Shown here: positions 37,580 to 49,504 of the stretch, one piece after another
How positions within the stretch are numbered: position 1 is the stretch's first letter
Layout of the letters: the number at the start of each line of letters is the position of its first letter
NCBI RefSeq assembly: GCF_019097595.1
Contig: NC_080731.1
Coordinates: forward strand, 10,386,571-10,450,570
From: Hemibagrus wyckioides
Lineage: Eukaryota > Chordata > Actinopteri > Siluriformes > Bagridae
Reading direction: 5' to 3'
DNA: 64,000 nucleotides
The notes under the pieces: model-generated
Told to the model about the DNA's origin: nothing
The model's input: the letters and a program-made list of their open reading frames with translations, nothing else
Databases searched by the model: none
Position numbers and translations under genes: made by a program

Positions 37580-40050
37580 TGGTTAGTAAACTCCTTCCAT
37601 TTAAGGTTAGTAGTCGGAATACAATTACGATTACGATACGTAAATGTGCGATTTAAAATTTGTAATCAATTTTACTAAATATTGAAAATGGCTGTAGCAT
37701 ATCAAAATGTTCTCAGAGTACTATCTGAATGTACTCTATATCGCTTATCTACAAGCACTACTGAAGCACATACACACTCTTCACTTCTTCACTACACTGC
37801 TTTCCTTAGGGAAGCTCTAGACAGTCATCTTTGAACCTGGCTGGACAGCCATATGTGCCAGATGGCCAATGGCAAATGCTATTAAAGCTCTTTAAACAAG
37901 CATAGTGGGATTTGGACAAGCAGCTAGATCCATAAAGCCGCCCAAATCCTTAAAATGTTGTAAAAGTGTTTCTATTTACAACCTTATTAATTACCAAAAA
38001 AAATACAAATGAATGGCTGAGAGTGGAAATACGAAATAATTCAGTACTTATATAATTAAAACCTATAAGATAATTAATTATAATGTTAAATATGATATGA
38101 ACATGTTTATGAAATATGACTATAATATATTATATAATATATTTTCTGGATTTAATTGTTTACTTCACAATTCAGGCCTGTATCAAATCATAAAATCATT
38201 TTTCATGAAAACATTTTTCAACATCATCCATCGTAGCTAATGGGAGAACCTGTTTCATTTGAATTTAATTCAAATTGATTGCTTTTGCCTGGAGCACTTC
38301 TGAAACTGAACTGTTTGTGCTGCTGAAGAGTGTCTTTAAGAGACTGACTGAATGAATATGGTAACTAAAAAGAGAGAGGCATGTCCAACCAAACTTACTC
38401 TTAACCCAATTGAGAAATGATGTTCTGTTTAAAACCTATGTAATACATAAAGAAATGTTAGCAAAGAAATTGCATGTCAAATGGTCAAAATTCCTTCTGG
38501 ATTCCTGATGATTATTTAGCATTGTTTATAATTTTATTGGCCAGTCAAGGAAGAGGAGGTGGGTATTTTGGTTTTGGAAAGAGAATTTTTTGCAGCTGTT
38601 TTTCCCATTTGAATTGCCTTCCAGATGCTGCAGAAGCATCATAATTTAATTATGCTTTAATGGGACAAACTGCTTGAGCCAGTGTTACTGATGCTGACCC
38701 AACTTGAGCAGTTGTTCTTTTTATTGACTTCTACCAAGGCCATGAGCAAGAAATAAACAGTGAACAGTAACAGTAATATTGCAATAAATAATTATTAATA
38801 AATAAATTATTAAATACGAATCATTCTACTTGTTTTTTTTTTTACATAACTATTAACTATTACATCTTTTATAAGATAAAAATTGAATTGAAATATTTCA
38901 CTATCTTTTCAAATTGCCAGCCTCAGCCCTTAATAACATCAGACTTCCGGTACTATATTCTGAAGTAAGAAAAAAGATAAAAGATTTAGCTAAAAGGTAG
39001 CACATCGTTTTTTTTTTACCACTGCAAGATTTCTCTAAAATTAAAGTTTTTGAGTGAACTTAATTTGTAGGTTTGAAGTGTTGGTGTGCTAGTCTGGACC
39101 AACTTATATAAAGTGCAAATTCAGTGAGCTCATGTTAGACAGTGGCCTAAATCCAAAGAAATGAACTTGTCCTCTGCTCTGACAAATGGCCTTTGAAATA
39201 TGTCATTTATTGAAAGTGTAAAGTTGGCAAACATACAGTGCAAGGAGCTATGATTATATAACTAACTATATATCATTTCTGCTGTCAGGGCTTGGTTTTG
39301 CCTGTAGATTCTTAGGCAGCTTGCTTTAATGAGTATCTTCTCTTTTTAATATAATCTATATTGGTAATTGTCCACCGACTGTAGGAGAGCTATATATATA
39401 TTACACACGTAAGAGGTAAGCTTTCATGGAAGAAGTGTTTCATAAATGCTTTCCATGAGGACAATTTAATTATGCAAGCTTCCAGATCTCATCTCCAGCC
39501 CAGCAGTATAGGGGCCATAGTGAGTCGATTTAATTTGATTATGTTTAAACCTGATAGACGTTTTCTCTACCACTTAAAAAAAAAACACTCAAAAGCCACA
39601 CAACGAACTTACTAGGATTCAGTGTATCTTGGTATTATGATCAAAGCTCATTTTTTCTCCAAATAATTAAATCCTAATGCCAGGCTTTGCTATTATTTTT
39701 TGTAAGATTTACAGTAAACAATGCCAAGCTGTTCCATGCTCAAAGCACTGTCACTGCACTGGAATAAATGAAAAGTCAGAAGTCTGTAACATATTGGAGT
39801 CATACCTGTGTATAACAATACCTGTGTGCAAGAGATAGTGAAGAGGAGCAAGATGCTCTGGTAAATGTGCTCTGAGACATGACACAAGAATGGATCTGAT
39901 AAGGTATAGAAGATTGAAAATGCTTCAGGCTTTTATCTACATAGTGTTTGGAAAAAGATTGTCAGGTTTTTACCATATCCCTGACTGGAGATCCCATATT
40001 TAGGCCAAAAAAAACCCTAAGTATCTTTTAGCTTTGATGTCCATGATAGA
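37580..40050. other. Intronic, candidate regulatory AT-rich sequence
   Basis: No transposon recognised. 38530-38760 and 39420-39560 hold unusual clusters of TAATTA-type homeodomain-like motifs (38634-38657 near-palindrome; 39451-39482 sequence shared with 43748-43779). Conservation cannot be tested here. Confidence 0.4.
39451..39482 (+). repeat. Copy 1 of an inverted 32-bp intronic repeat
   Basis: Contains GGACAATTTAATTATGCAAG. It matches the reverse complement of 43748-43779 at 30 of 32 positions. It is not part of any transposon I recognise. It includes TAATTA and ATGCAAG, which resemble homeodomain and POU/octamer sites. Confidence 0.85.
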
Positions 40051-40057
40051 GCCTTAC

Positions 40058-40213
40058 CTTATCTTTCTTCTGTTTTTCATCCTGATATATGTGCCATCTT
40101 TCTCCATCATTGCTGTAAGCAAGCTTATATGAGCCCACGAACTGCACATGGCCAAAATCTTTCGCCCCCTGGGTAATTATACCTGTGATTTTGGTCGGCA
40201 CAAGCATGTCCAC
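40058..40213 (-). CDS. edil3: edil3 exon: middle of second discoidin domain
   Basis: This exon of 156 bp (52 codons, phase 0 at both ends) begins [16 protein letters not shown] and ends in DEKQKKDK. It supplies the central beta-strands of the second discoidin domain, including the [19 protein letters not shown] segment, which matches EDIL3 nearly residue for residue. The donor is gtaagg. The acceptor is CAG preceded directly by an uninterrupted (CT)n run of about 22 nt, so the polypyrimidine tract is itself a microsatellite. Reading frame stays open upstream into the intron for roughly 80 codons, so a naive ORF call here is longer than the real exon. A missense-type difference from the mammalian protein (Met in VDM, where mammals usually have Leu) looks like ordinary divergence. 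Confidence 0.96.
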
Positions 40214-40215
40214 CT

Positions 40216-40237
40216 GAGAGAGAGAGAGAGAGAGAGA
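40216..40237. repeat. (GA)11 microsatellite at an edil3 splice acceptor
   Basis: On the edil3 (minus) strand it is an uninterrupted CT run ending in CAG, the acceptor of the exon at 40058-40213; it serves as that intron's polypyrimidine tract. Confidence 0.95.
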
Positions 40238-42883
40238 AACAGTGAGAACAAATGTAAGAACCACACTGTCATTCACAAGTGTGAGTGATGGGAGCATTTT
40301 CTCAGTGTTAAAGGTTCCTACAATTTTTGATATTAATTTAGAAAAGTTTACAGAAGGGAATGAGCAAACACTGCTTTGGGTATTTGTAGTATATTGAACA
40401 TTTTTGCCTAGGCAGTTCTTCAGGACTGAAAGAGCAACAAACAGCAACCTCTCAGCCAAAAGCTATCCTGAAACACGTTGAACACTTTTGTATTCATATA
40501 TTTGTCATGTGTAATGTTGATTTTGTTTCATGCTGTCAAATCTGTACAATCAAACACCAAAAGGGCAAGAGCAACCAAAATTTCCAGCAATGTCCAATGT
40601 CATAATAATTACAAATCCATAAAGCAATGTTTAAAGACAGCTGTTCTGAGCTACATCAGAAACTTGGCTCTGTAAAGTACAAATATTTACTTTTGGATTT
40701 GTTACATCACAGTTTACAGTTTTATACAGGATAAAATCTATAAATGCTGAAGCAGTCAGTTACAAAAAGACCTAGCAGAGCAAAGAGTATACAATATACA
40801 GTATAATGCACTGTATGTACCACAGGACACTAAGTTGCCAAATGACAGATATAGAATAAAATAAATATACTGTATGTACAGCAGCAAATGTAACTTTTGA
40901 GTCTTATGTACAGCGTCAAGTAAAGTCTGTACATTACAGTTCAAAGGTTTAATGCTGTTAATATCCAGCTATGACACTTCACTGTTGTGCAAGAGTCTTA
41001 TGGCCTGTAGGTTAAAAAAAATCTTTCTTTAAGTATAATAAAACTGCAGTAGCTTCTTCTAGAAGGGAGCAGCTATAACCAGGCTATGGTTCATGTAGCT
41101 GCTGTCTTTTATGATCCTTCAGGCCTTCCTCAGGCACCGTCTGTTGTGAATGTCCTGGAAGAAGGGAAGCTCACTTCCAGTGACACTGCATGGTTTTTAT
41201 GGCTTATGGTGCAGTTCCCAAACCAGTAGGTTATGCTACTAGTCATGTCACCATTTAAGCTCCCTGTGTCATCCATACATTTTGGCCTCATTTGTAAGCT
41301 GTCTGTAAATGTTTGTGCACACAAAACCAAAGAAAAAATGTCTGCAGGATATAAAAAAGCTTTGTAAATAATAATTTTCTTGGTGTATGTTTATGAATGC
41401 CTAGCACAAAATTCTTGAAAAGGCAAAGCTCACAGCTGATATGATAAGCGAAACTTTCTCAGAGGTAGAAGTTATTTTAACTCATATCTATGCCAACAAA
41501 AATCATATAAAAATGAAAAATAATAATATTGTTTACAGCGTAACAGTACGTAAAACCGCAATACAGAAAATGTGAATTAGATGTGAAAAGAAAATAGTTC
41601 ACATGTATATCAGACATTGCCGCTTCAGACACACCAGAGTAGACAATTATCAGTCACTTAGTGCTGCTCTAATAAAGTGTTGCATAACATTAAAAAAAGA
41701 TGTAATGACAAGCAGAACCGATTTATACTCCGGCTTATATAAGGATAAAAGAATCTTCTGTATTCAGCAGCAGCCCATGACCATTGATTTTGGTAGAGCA
41801 GGATGATAATGACATAGCCTCGAACAAAAGTAATAATGACATAATGTAAAAGTAATAATAGCATAGCCTCAACTTTAAGTTAAGAGGCTATTACATTTGG
41901 CTTATGTTTTAATTACCAGTATGTTTTTATTATCTAGTGAATTTAGAGTAGTTGAGAGTCAACACCACACAGACATGCAGCATACAGTCTAGTAGCTCCT
42001 TCTGAGCAGTTTTAGACATACTTTTGTTCAACTTTGTTTCATTTTTTGTTTGCCAGGTTTCCAGTCCGATCCAGTTCCAGTATCAAAAACCACACAAAAG
42101 TCCTGAAACTAGACCAAAGGACAAGGTCACTGTGGTACATAAACATTTCTGATATACAGACATTATCCACTCCATATTCCCCACTGAGAGTGTGACAGAA
42201 TGTGTGAAATATACATCTAGAGAAAGAACTTTTTCTCTATGACAACCTAATTTTGCTCTTGTTGCAGATATCGTGTATATATATATTCTGTTTTCATTGT
42301 GTGTCATTTTTATTTATTTATTTATTATTTATTTTTGCAAACGTTCATTGGGACCAGGTCACTGTTCAGATTATTCTGCCGGTAAGACAGAATGTGTTTT
42401 GCCAATGCCAATATGTGGACAGATCAATTTTACACTTGTTTCTTATACTATGAAGTTCGTGTTGTGATAATATGCCAGCAAAATGGGTCTGTTAAAAAAG
42501 TGAAAATTTATTTCACATATTTTATTTTATTTCATTCCTCTCTCCTCACTATTTTCTCTTATTTAAAGGTACAACAAGACCCCCACCTCTATAACAGCCC
42601 CACGTCCAGCTATGAAGGAGCTGCCACTGGTAAACCCTCATACTGCTTTATTTCTGCTCTGTCTAATCTTCAGCAAAACACTAGGGGAAAAAACTCTAGC
42701 AAAAACTCAGCTCACACAAGTGAGCTGAAGCTGAGAAACTGTATCTTAATCAATGCAGCCACTAAAACTTAACAAAGCACCTCAAATTCTGCAACAGCCC
42801 TGAAAGAATATGTCAATAAGGATTATGCATTACAACATAACCCCCTGGACTTTTGCCGCTACTCTGCACACTGCATCTGCCTA

Positions 42884-42904
42884 TGTGTGTGTGTGTGTGT
42901 GTGT
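42884..42904. repeat. (TG)10 microsatellite
   Basis: A pure TG run. Confidence 0.95.
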
Positions 42905-43385
42905 AAGTGTGAGTGAGTGTGTATGTGCAAGACAGACACTTCTAAACTAATTGCACCAGCTGCGGCAGTAAACAAAGAGGGTTGTGAGTGAATGGGAATG
43001 TCAGGCCAGTGTGTGAGCGCTTGATTACACACAGAAGGTTGCACACAAAGCTAATCTTGTCCTGACCAATGATTCATGCTAGCCACCAAAACAACAGCAG
43101 GCCTTAAAGCACAAGTCATAAATGGTTGCTGTCAAAATAAATAAGCAAATAATTAAATAAATAAAACTCAAACACCCACCCCCATTCTTAATTCTCTCCT
43201 ATAACTCATACACCCATGCTTTGATGAGTGTAACTGATTTAGGGTGAAAATGAGCTTGAGATTTGCCCTCAGCTCTGTAACCTCCCTCCTGAGGGTCTAA
43301 TCTCCCTACACGAGCATGCTTTGAAGTCTGTGAAGCCTGGCTTGGTTTGCTTGTGGCTGCCTCATAAAAAAATCAATTGAGACGC

Positions 43386-43412
43386 AATAAATAAATAAAT
43401 AAATAAATAAAT
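43386..43412. repeat. (AATA)n microsatellite
   Basis: Tandem AATA tetranucleotide run. Confidence 0.95.
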
Positions 43413-43747
43413 GAGAGGGGGGAAAAAAAAATAACTCCTCAGGGCCTATCCAGCTGTGACAGAGTACACCACCCACACTGCTCAGCCTTCTCTCTGCCTC
43501 CTTGCCCTGCTCTTTACATGTCCCTGGGTTTCCTGACAGCAAATATATCTACTGTCAATTGAAAATGTATTGGGAATAATTAAATGAAAAGTAAAAAATA
43601 AAGAAAAACCAAAAAACATTTTTTTTTAGCAAGATTAAAGTCATCTTCCCCAGGAGAATTAAAAGCTTGATTTAGAAGGGGAATAAAAGAAACATCAAGC
43701 ACGCTGGTTTGAAAGAACTTCACACTGCTTCACACGATTCCTTTCCT

Positions 43748-43779
43748 GAAGCTTGCATAATTTAATTGTCCACATGGAA
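43748..43779 (-). repeat. Copy 2 of an inverted 32-bp intronic repeat
   Basis: Its reverse complement matches 39451-39482 at 30 of 32 positions. A perfect octamer-like ATGCAAAT lies just beside it on the minus strand (within 43791-43803). Confidence 0.85.
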
Positions 43780-44218
43780 GGTTTATTTGCAATCATTTGC
43801 ATTTTCTGACCCAGTTTCTTGCCTCTAGTTGAACATGAGGCCAAGGTTCAAGCAGAGTCAATGAAATGCACACTTTATACAGAAGTCCAGCTGTGTTCAG
43901 ACACTCGGGGTAGATAACACTATAAACGAGCCATGCTGTATTTATGTCCTGTATTAAGTATAGAAATGAGATTCGACTTCAGTTAACTACATTCGTGGCA
44001 CTAAAACAAGACATTCTGCAAATGTAATTTGCTCTCTGAGAATTACACATGGTTCCTGTAAACCTCTGAGCCAGGTCCAGGTAGATGTACATCATAGGGT
44101 TAAGGCTTGGAGCAGTGACTCACTGGATGTCTTATATGTCTAAGGTTTAGCTCACTGCATGTATCATAACACACAGAAGTGTAGGTGTAGAAAATACAAG
44201 GAAATACAGTGTTCTGGA

Positions 44219-44370
44219 CAGTGGATATAAAAAGTCTACCCTTGTTAAAATGACAGGTTTTTGTGATGAAACCAAGATAAATCAAACCCTTCTACTATCT
44301 GTCTGGTAAGAACTCAGGGCAAAAGGCACATTTTTCTACTGGAAATTGCAATCAAATACAAATAAATTCA
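44219..44370. mobile_element. MITE-like fragment
   Basis: Begins cagtggatataaaaagtcta, followed by ccttgttaaaatgacaggtt and ttttgtgatgaaacc, a short dispersed non-coding repeat end common in fish genomes. No second end was recognised. The assignment rests on familiarity with the repeat, not a search. Confidence 0.5.
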
Positions 44371-44374
44371 TATT

Positions 44375-45060
44375 CATTTAGGGCTTGATGGTTACTGAGT
44401 GTCAGTGAGACAGACTCGCACTCCGTACACAGCCTTTGGCAGAGATGCTGTAAAGCTTCTCAGAACAGTTCAATATTATTATTGCTTTTTTTTACTAAGG
44501 AATAAACTACAAAATAAACAAGACATACAAGAGAAACTAGCTAAGGCAATAATTTATCATTTTCTTTTAAACGGTAATACAAACACATTTTCTCTCAAAT
44601 GATAGAAAGTGTCGCTTAAGTACTATTATTCTGGGATTGATTTATTCAGCTATTTATATTTACTCCATTACCTCTGCTTAGGATTTCCTCAGAAAACAAG
44701 TTGTGATGATGACTAAGCAGATGGAAATGCCAGCGCAGCAAATTCGGCTTTACTTACTATAATGGAAGGAACTGAAGGTCAGCGGAACGACATAATAAGG
44801 ATGGAAGCAAGTTTGAAAGTAAATTGCAAAGAGTCAAAGGCCTCTCTACAAACTCTAAAGTTAATTTAGCGGCTAATGAAATGAGCGGTCTAGCTGAAGT
44901 CAACTTATTAAACTTGGTAAAGCGAACGAATGAATGGTCAAACCATTAAAATGACATTTAAAATGTTAGAGTATGTAAAATCGCATTATCAATATACTTC
45001 TATTGATTGTGTAAAAAATTTCAGGATTCTGTTGTTTAGATATTCTACATAAGATCTGTA
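44375..45060. other. Intronic, nothing recognised
   Basis: AT-rich unique-looking sequence. Confidence 0.5.
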
Positions 45061-45061
45061 G

Positions 45062-45263
45062 TTGTTTCTGGGTTGTTGACCGGAAGATATGGGGTTCAAG
45101 CCCCAGAGTTGCCACTGTTGGGCCCTTGAGCAAGGCCCTTAACCCTCTCTACTCCAGGGGTGCTGTATCATGGCTGACCCTGCGCTCTGACTCCAACCTC
45201 CAAGGCTGGGATATGCGAAGAAAGAATTTCACTGTGCAATAATGTATAAATAAAGGCTATTTC
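45062..45263 (+). mobile_element. tRNA-derived SINE, family A, plus strand
   Basis: Head part gggttgttgaccggaagata with the B box GGTTCAAGCCCC, body gccactgttgggcccttgag then gcaaggcccttaaccctctc, and tail gggatatgcgaagaaagaat then ataaataaaggcta. The 5' head is truncated (no A box). Confidence 0.88.
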
Positions 45264-45264
45264 C

Positions 45265-46230
45265 ATCATTCACACCCAACCACTTACCCACACAAACAAC
45301 AAATAAATATATATTTTTTTAAACACATTTAACAATGTTTTGTTAAATTGTTTGAGCGTTCGTTTTGAAAAAGCTGAGTCTGAGCAGCAGAGTCTGTTTA
45401 ATAATTTTATTCGCTTTATATTACTGTATGTGATCCACTAAAGACGGCATCACACACCGCTTTTCTGTAGGTTTACCAAAACAACATGGCTACAAGTGGT
45501 GTTCCTATTGATTCTTCTGCATAGCAGGACAAATATTGATAAAAAATGTTTGCACCTGGTAGTGAAGAAGGCATCTAACAACAATAACCATAATACCGGC
45601 TAAGTATAACTACAGTATTATTGTGTGCAACTGATCAAAACATAGTCCATGATAATTTATTGAGAGAACCTTTAATAGAGTATAAATAATTATTATTCAT
45701 CTGTATGACTCAGCATAGGATTTGTTTATTGCAGTTCCTACACAAGACAAGCAAGACCAGACTAGATGGTTGTGTTATTAAGAAGTCCCCTGAGGGAAAA
45801 ACACAAATGATATTTAAAAAAAAAAAAGAAAAGAAAGAAAAAATTGCTGTTATAGCCAAAAAAGCAATAAGAAGAATCCACACTACTGGAAACTTTAGGG
45901 GTGAACTTAGAAAAGTGAACATGGACTGGATTCAGCTCTAAATGTTTGCTAAAGGTATGTGTACGTGTCTAAAAATATAACATTTACCGCATGCAGCTGC
46001 GGTGAAAAACATCATCGGATGGTGCTGGATTACTTTTTTAATTTACATTGATCCTCCTTAGCACAGGAGAGAAACGTGTGAATGTTCATAAAAATTTAAA
46101 GCTAGAAGACCTGATTTTTTTATTCAGTTTATGATTCGTGTGTTTTCCTAAATCCGATAAGGAGGATGAATGTAAATTTTGAAAATAATCCAGCGCCATC
46201 CAGTGAAGTTTGTGTATGCATATATACTGC
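45265..46230. other. Intronic, nothing recognised
   Basis: AT-rich. Open frame 45705-45941 has a Lys-rich run from an A/G-rich tract and no recognisable domain. Confidence 0.5.
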
Positions 46231-46379
<149 letters not shown>

Positions 46380-46939
46380 TATGCTGCATATGGCAAATTA
46401 GATACCCAATTTAAAATGATGCAGGTTTCTACCAAACATGTACTTAAGGTGGTTGTTAATCGGAGATGAATATTTACAAGACTCTTTGTAGTAAAACTTT
46501 GTAGTTAGCGCTTCATTAGTACATGCCTTACCTTATCAATAGTTCATATTGAAGTAAGTAAGGATTAGTGCAAGATTATTCATGTAGTCTTAATGTAAAG
46601 GAGGATAAAAGTGTAAAATACAGGGTGATGTCTATGCCAGTGCATTCATATACAACATAATGTATAATGCAATTGAATAAACCTTATACTCACTTCAGTA
46701 ACGTTAATTGTGTGTGCAAATAAACACTGACAAGAAACCCATTTCTGCCAAGTCAAAATGAATACCATTAATAATACCAATTTCTAAGTCTGCATAGTAA
46801 AATAAGCCTTAGTGTCTAAAATTAAATAATATATAACACTGTTTTTATTTTCAAAATTCGCAGCACATTTGAAGCACCATGTGAGTGGCACAAGCTCTCT
46901 TGTGTATTCATGTGCACATACGTACATATTACTTAACTA

Positions 46940-47102
46940 CAGTGCCCTCCATTAATATTGGCACCCTTGGTACATAATATTCATATGGGTGCTTGTTATT
47001 GTTTAATATCTATGAGAGCAGAGTAGTTATGTGATTTCCTTTTTCCCCACAGCCTTCTTTGCTCAGCTCTACCAAATGTGCCAAAATTATTGAAGGGCAT
47101 TG
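46940..47102. mobile_element. Short MITE with 26-bp imperfect terminal inverted repeats
   Basis: The left end CAGTGCCCTCCATTAATATT and the reverse complement of the right end, CAATGCCCTTCAATAATTTT, match over about 26 bp with a few differences. The interior of about 110 bp is non-coding. The left flank is TA; the right flank no longer shows one. Probably a Tc1-mobilised non-autonomous element. Confidence 0.65.
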
Positions 47103-47104
47103 CA

Positions 47105-49500
47105 TTTATATTAAACAGCTTCCCAACAGTTCATGCATTTACTCTGTTTTATGATGTGTGATGAAATGTGTTGTGGGCATTGTTAATCATTCACAACACA
47201 TTTAACTGATTCCACACAGAAATGTAAGATCTTAGTAAATCAGAGCTTCTGTGTTTCATTTCATTCTCTAATATCTATGTTTTCCACAAAGGGACCTTTT
47301 GATTATTCCCTGAATTGTTGTTTTTTTTTTTTATGTGAAAGTTTTAATAGCTTTCAGCACCAAATTTGACACCAAGACTGAAAGAACCAAATTGGAAAAA
47401 TGACACTGCAAATATTAGCAGATCCTTTGGTTCATATGCATTGTAAATCCTGATCAGCAGTGATGAACGCTCTGAGTGAGGATGAATTGTTGATGTGTTG
47501 TATTTCATTTATTATATCTGACATTTAATCAGGAGTATCCCCTACCCTTCGTTTAACCAGTGTCTACTTTCAGACACAATTAACAATTCCTATCATACCC
47601 TGCTATGTAAATGATGTTTTCTCTGCTCAGGTGTTTCCTTACATGTGCTGCTGCCTTTTTTCCCCCCTAAACCTGCAGAAATTAAGGAAGGCCCCCTGAT
47701 TAACACAAACACACGTTCCTCTTATCTATGTTGCTGGTGTTAATCAGGGCCATGCCGTCGAGAAGAAATCAATCCTGCAGGAATCTAATTAATGTCACAG
47801 CCCTGCACTCCTGCACTTGTCTAAAGACAGAAAGTAATTTGCAACAGTGCTGGAATCTCAGGCAGATCGGCATGGCTCTGTATCGAGCATCACTCGGAGT
47901 GATCCCTGTCTTTCACGTCTATGATAAAACTACACTAACTGGTGATCTGAACCAGTAAACAGGAAACTGAACTGTGAAAGTAAGCTTATAAATATCAGTA
48001 TCATTGAAACTAATATTTTTTCATGTAGAGTTTAAAAAAATACAGTCTATTTGATTTAAGTACATCTCTCCAGTGTGGTGCCTTTTGTATATAATGTAAA
48101 TGGACAAAATTGTATTGATTTTAACAATATTAATTGTAAACTTATTAACAATAAGTTCCTTCCTTCCAACCCTTCCCTCCCTCCTTCCTTCCTAACTATT
48201 GTTATTATTAATTTTTTTTTTTTACTTTCGTCTTTTTTTAATTGACATGTTGGTCTCTTTTCACTTTGGTTAATGGTTTCCTCCAACAATGGTGTTCAGC
48301 TAGAATTTATCTCTTGCTGCATCTTTACCTTAAAAAGCGTTGCAACAGCACTTATAGTCATTATATCTGTCCAGCAATCCATTCTCCATTGCACACACTA
48401 TTCACATAGATCAGCTTCCAAAGTTTTAATTTTAATGCTAATAATACAGTCAGCGCCATCATATTTATCGCCTTGGAGATTTGTGACATCAGAGTGGCAG
48501 ATACCTGCTAACTATACTGTATCTGGTACTAGAATAACAAAAGTGCAGCCCCAACCAACAAATCCTTTCAAGTTACCTAAATAAAACTCCATTTTGGTTA
48601 CATCCTCGCTCAAACCTCAGGCTCTGATCTGAATACTTTCAATTACACTGAAAAAGACTGTTAGATTAAATCTACAAAAGGTTTTTGAGTTTGTCTTTGA
48701 AGAGAAATGGAGGCCTCAGTTGCCAGAGGTGTAATCTTAGATTAACCAATACACGATGTTGTGATACACTAATGACAGCTGTGTAATTTACAGCAATGGC
48801 TGTGATACATCAGTTCAGTGAGCAGAGCAGTGATTTGTGCCCACGGCTTTGCCTTGTGATCAACATTACCGCTGGCCAATTATGAAAAGCTTCTTCAGAA
48901 GCATGCAGTATGTGCAGCTGGCTTCACAGCAGTGTTACAGGGGAACATAATTATACTGTGTGTGCAACTATGGACAAGAACACATATTTATATATGTATA
49001 TAAAAAACCTAGTGCTGTCATGAAGACAAATGAGCAATGATATCCTGGAAAGTTTGAAATACCTTGTTTACTATGTGAATAATTCTGATTCTCTGACATA
49101 CACTTGCCTGTGACTCATCCATGACCCAAAAGGAAATCTCACAACAAATCATTAAAAGTGTAAAAGGAATCTGTTCTTAAACAGAAAAACAGGAAATTAA
49201 GTAAAATACATGTATGCCTATATCATGCCTACTGTGATATAGAAGAGAACTGTGATTTGTCAGGTTTCATATTTTTATAATTATAGGAAAAATGGAAAGA
49301 AAGAAAGAAAGAAAGAAAGAAATCTAGCACATTTCATGCATTTAAAATTCAGTCGTAAAGTAATAAAAACAAAGAAACTACAAGTACTTAAAAAGAGAAT
49401 AGTAAGTAGGCAAAAGAAAATACAATAAACTTTGTGAGAAAAATAAATAAAAATTAATGAATTAGTTTTTTGTTTGTTTCTTAGTGATATATGAAGCCTG
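47105..49500. other. Intronic, nothing recognised
   Basis: Unique-looking sequence. 47690-47900 and 48750-48960 are less AT-rich and could be conserved non-coding sequence (untested). A tttccttcc-type pyrimidine tract at 48158-48195 and a (GAAA)n run at 49295-49322. Confidence 0.45.
49295..49322. repeat. (GAAA)7 microsatellite
   Basis: Tandem GAAA tetranucleotide run. Confidence 0.95.
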
Positions 49501-49504
49501 ATGA

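Larger units (their letters stand above)
24215..40057 (-). other. edil3 last coding-region intron, 15.8 kb
   Basis: A phase-0 intron, GT...AG (gtaagg / tttcag). It contains LINE relics, a Tc1 element with a nested hAT element and a nearly intact Tc1 element, listed separately. It also contains AT-rich unique sequence with candidate regulatory motifs around 38.6 and 39.46 kb. Confidence 0.93.
40240..44215. other. Intronic, scattered repeat fragments
   Basis: 40970-41230 includes gccttcctcaggcaccgtct and a tgaatgtcctggaagaaggg part, a block I have seen as a dispersed fish repeat but cannot classify. 41950-42040 is shared with 59485-59570. (TG)n at 42884-42904 and (AATA)n at 43386-43412. 42392-42772 is an open frame without a recognised domain. 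Confidence 0.5.

Noticed and set aside
40028..40459. 143-codon minus-strand open frame including an edil3 exon
   Set aside because: Only 40058-40213 is coding. The rest is intron read through the (CT)n acceptor tract and past the donor.
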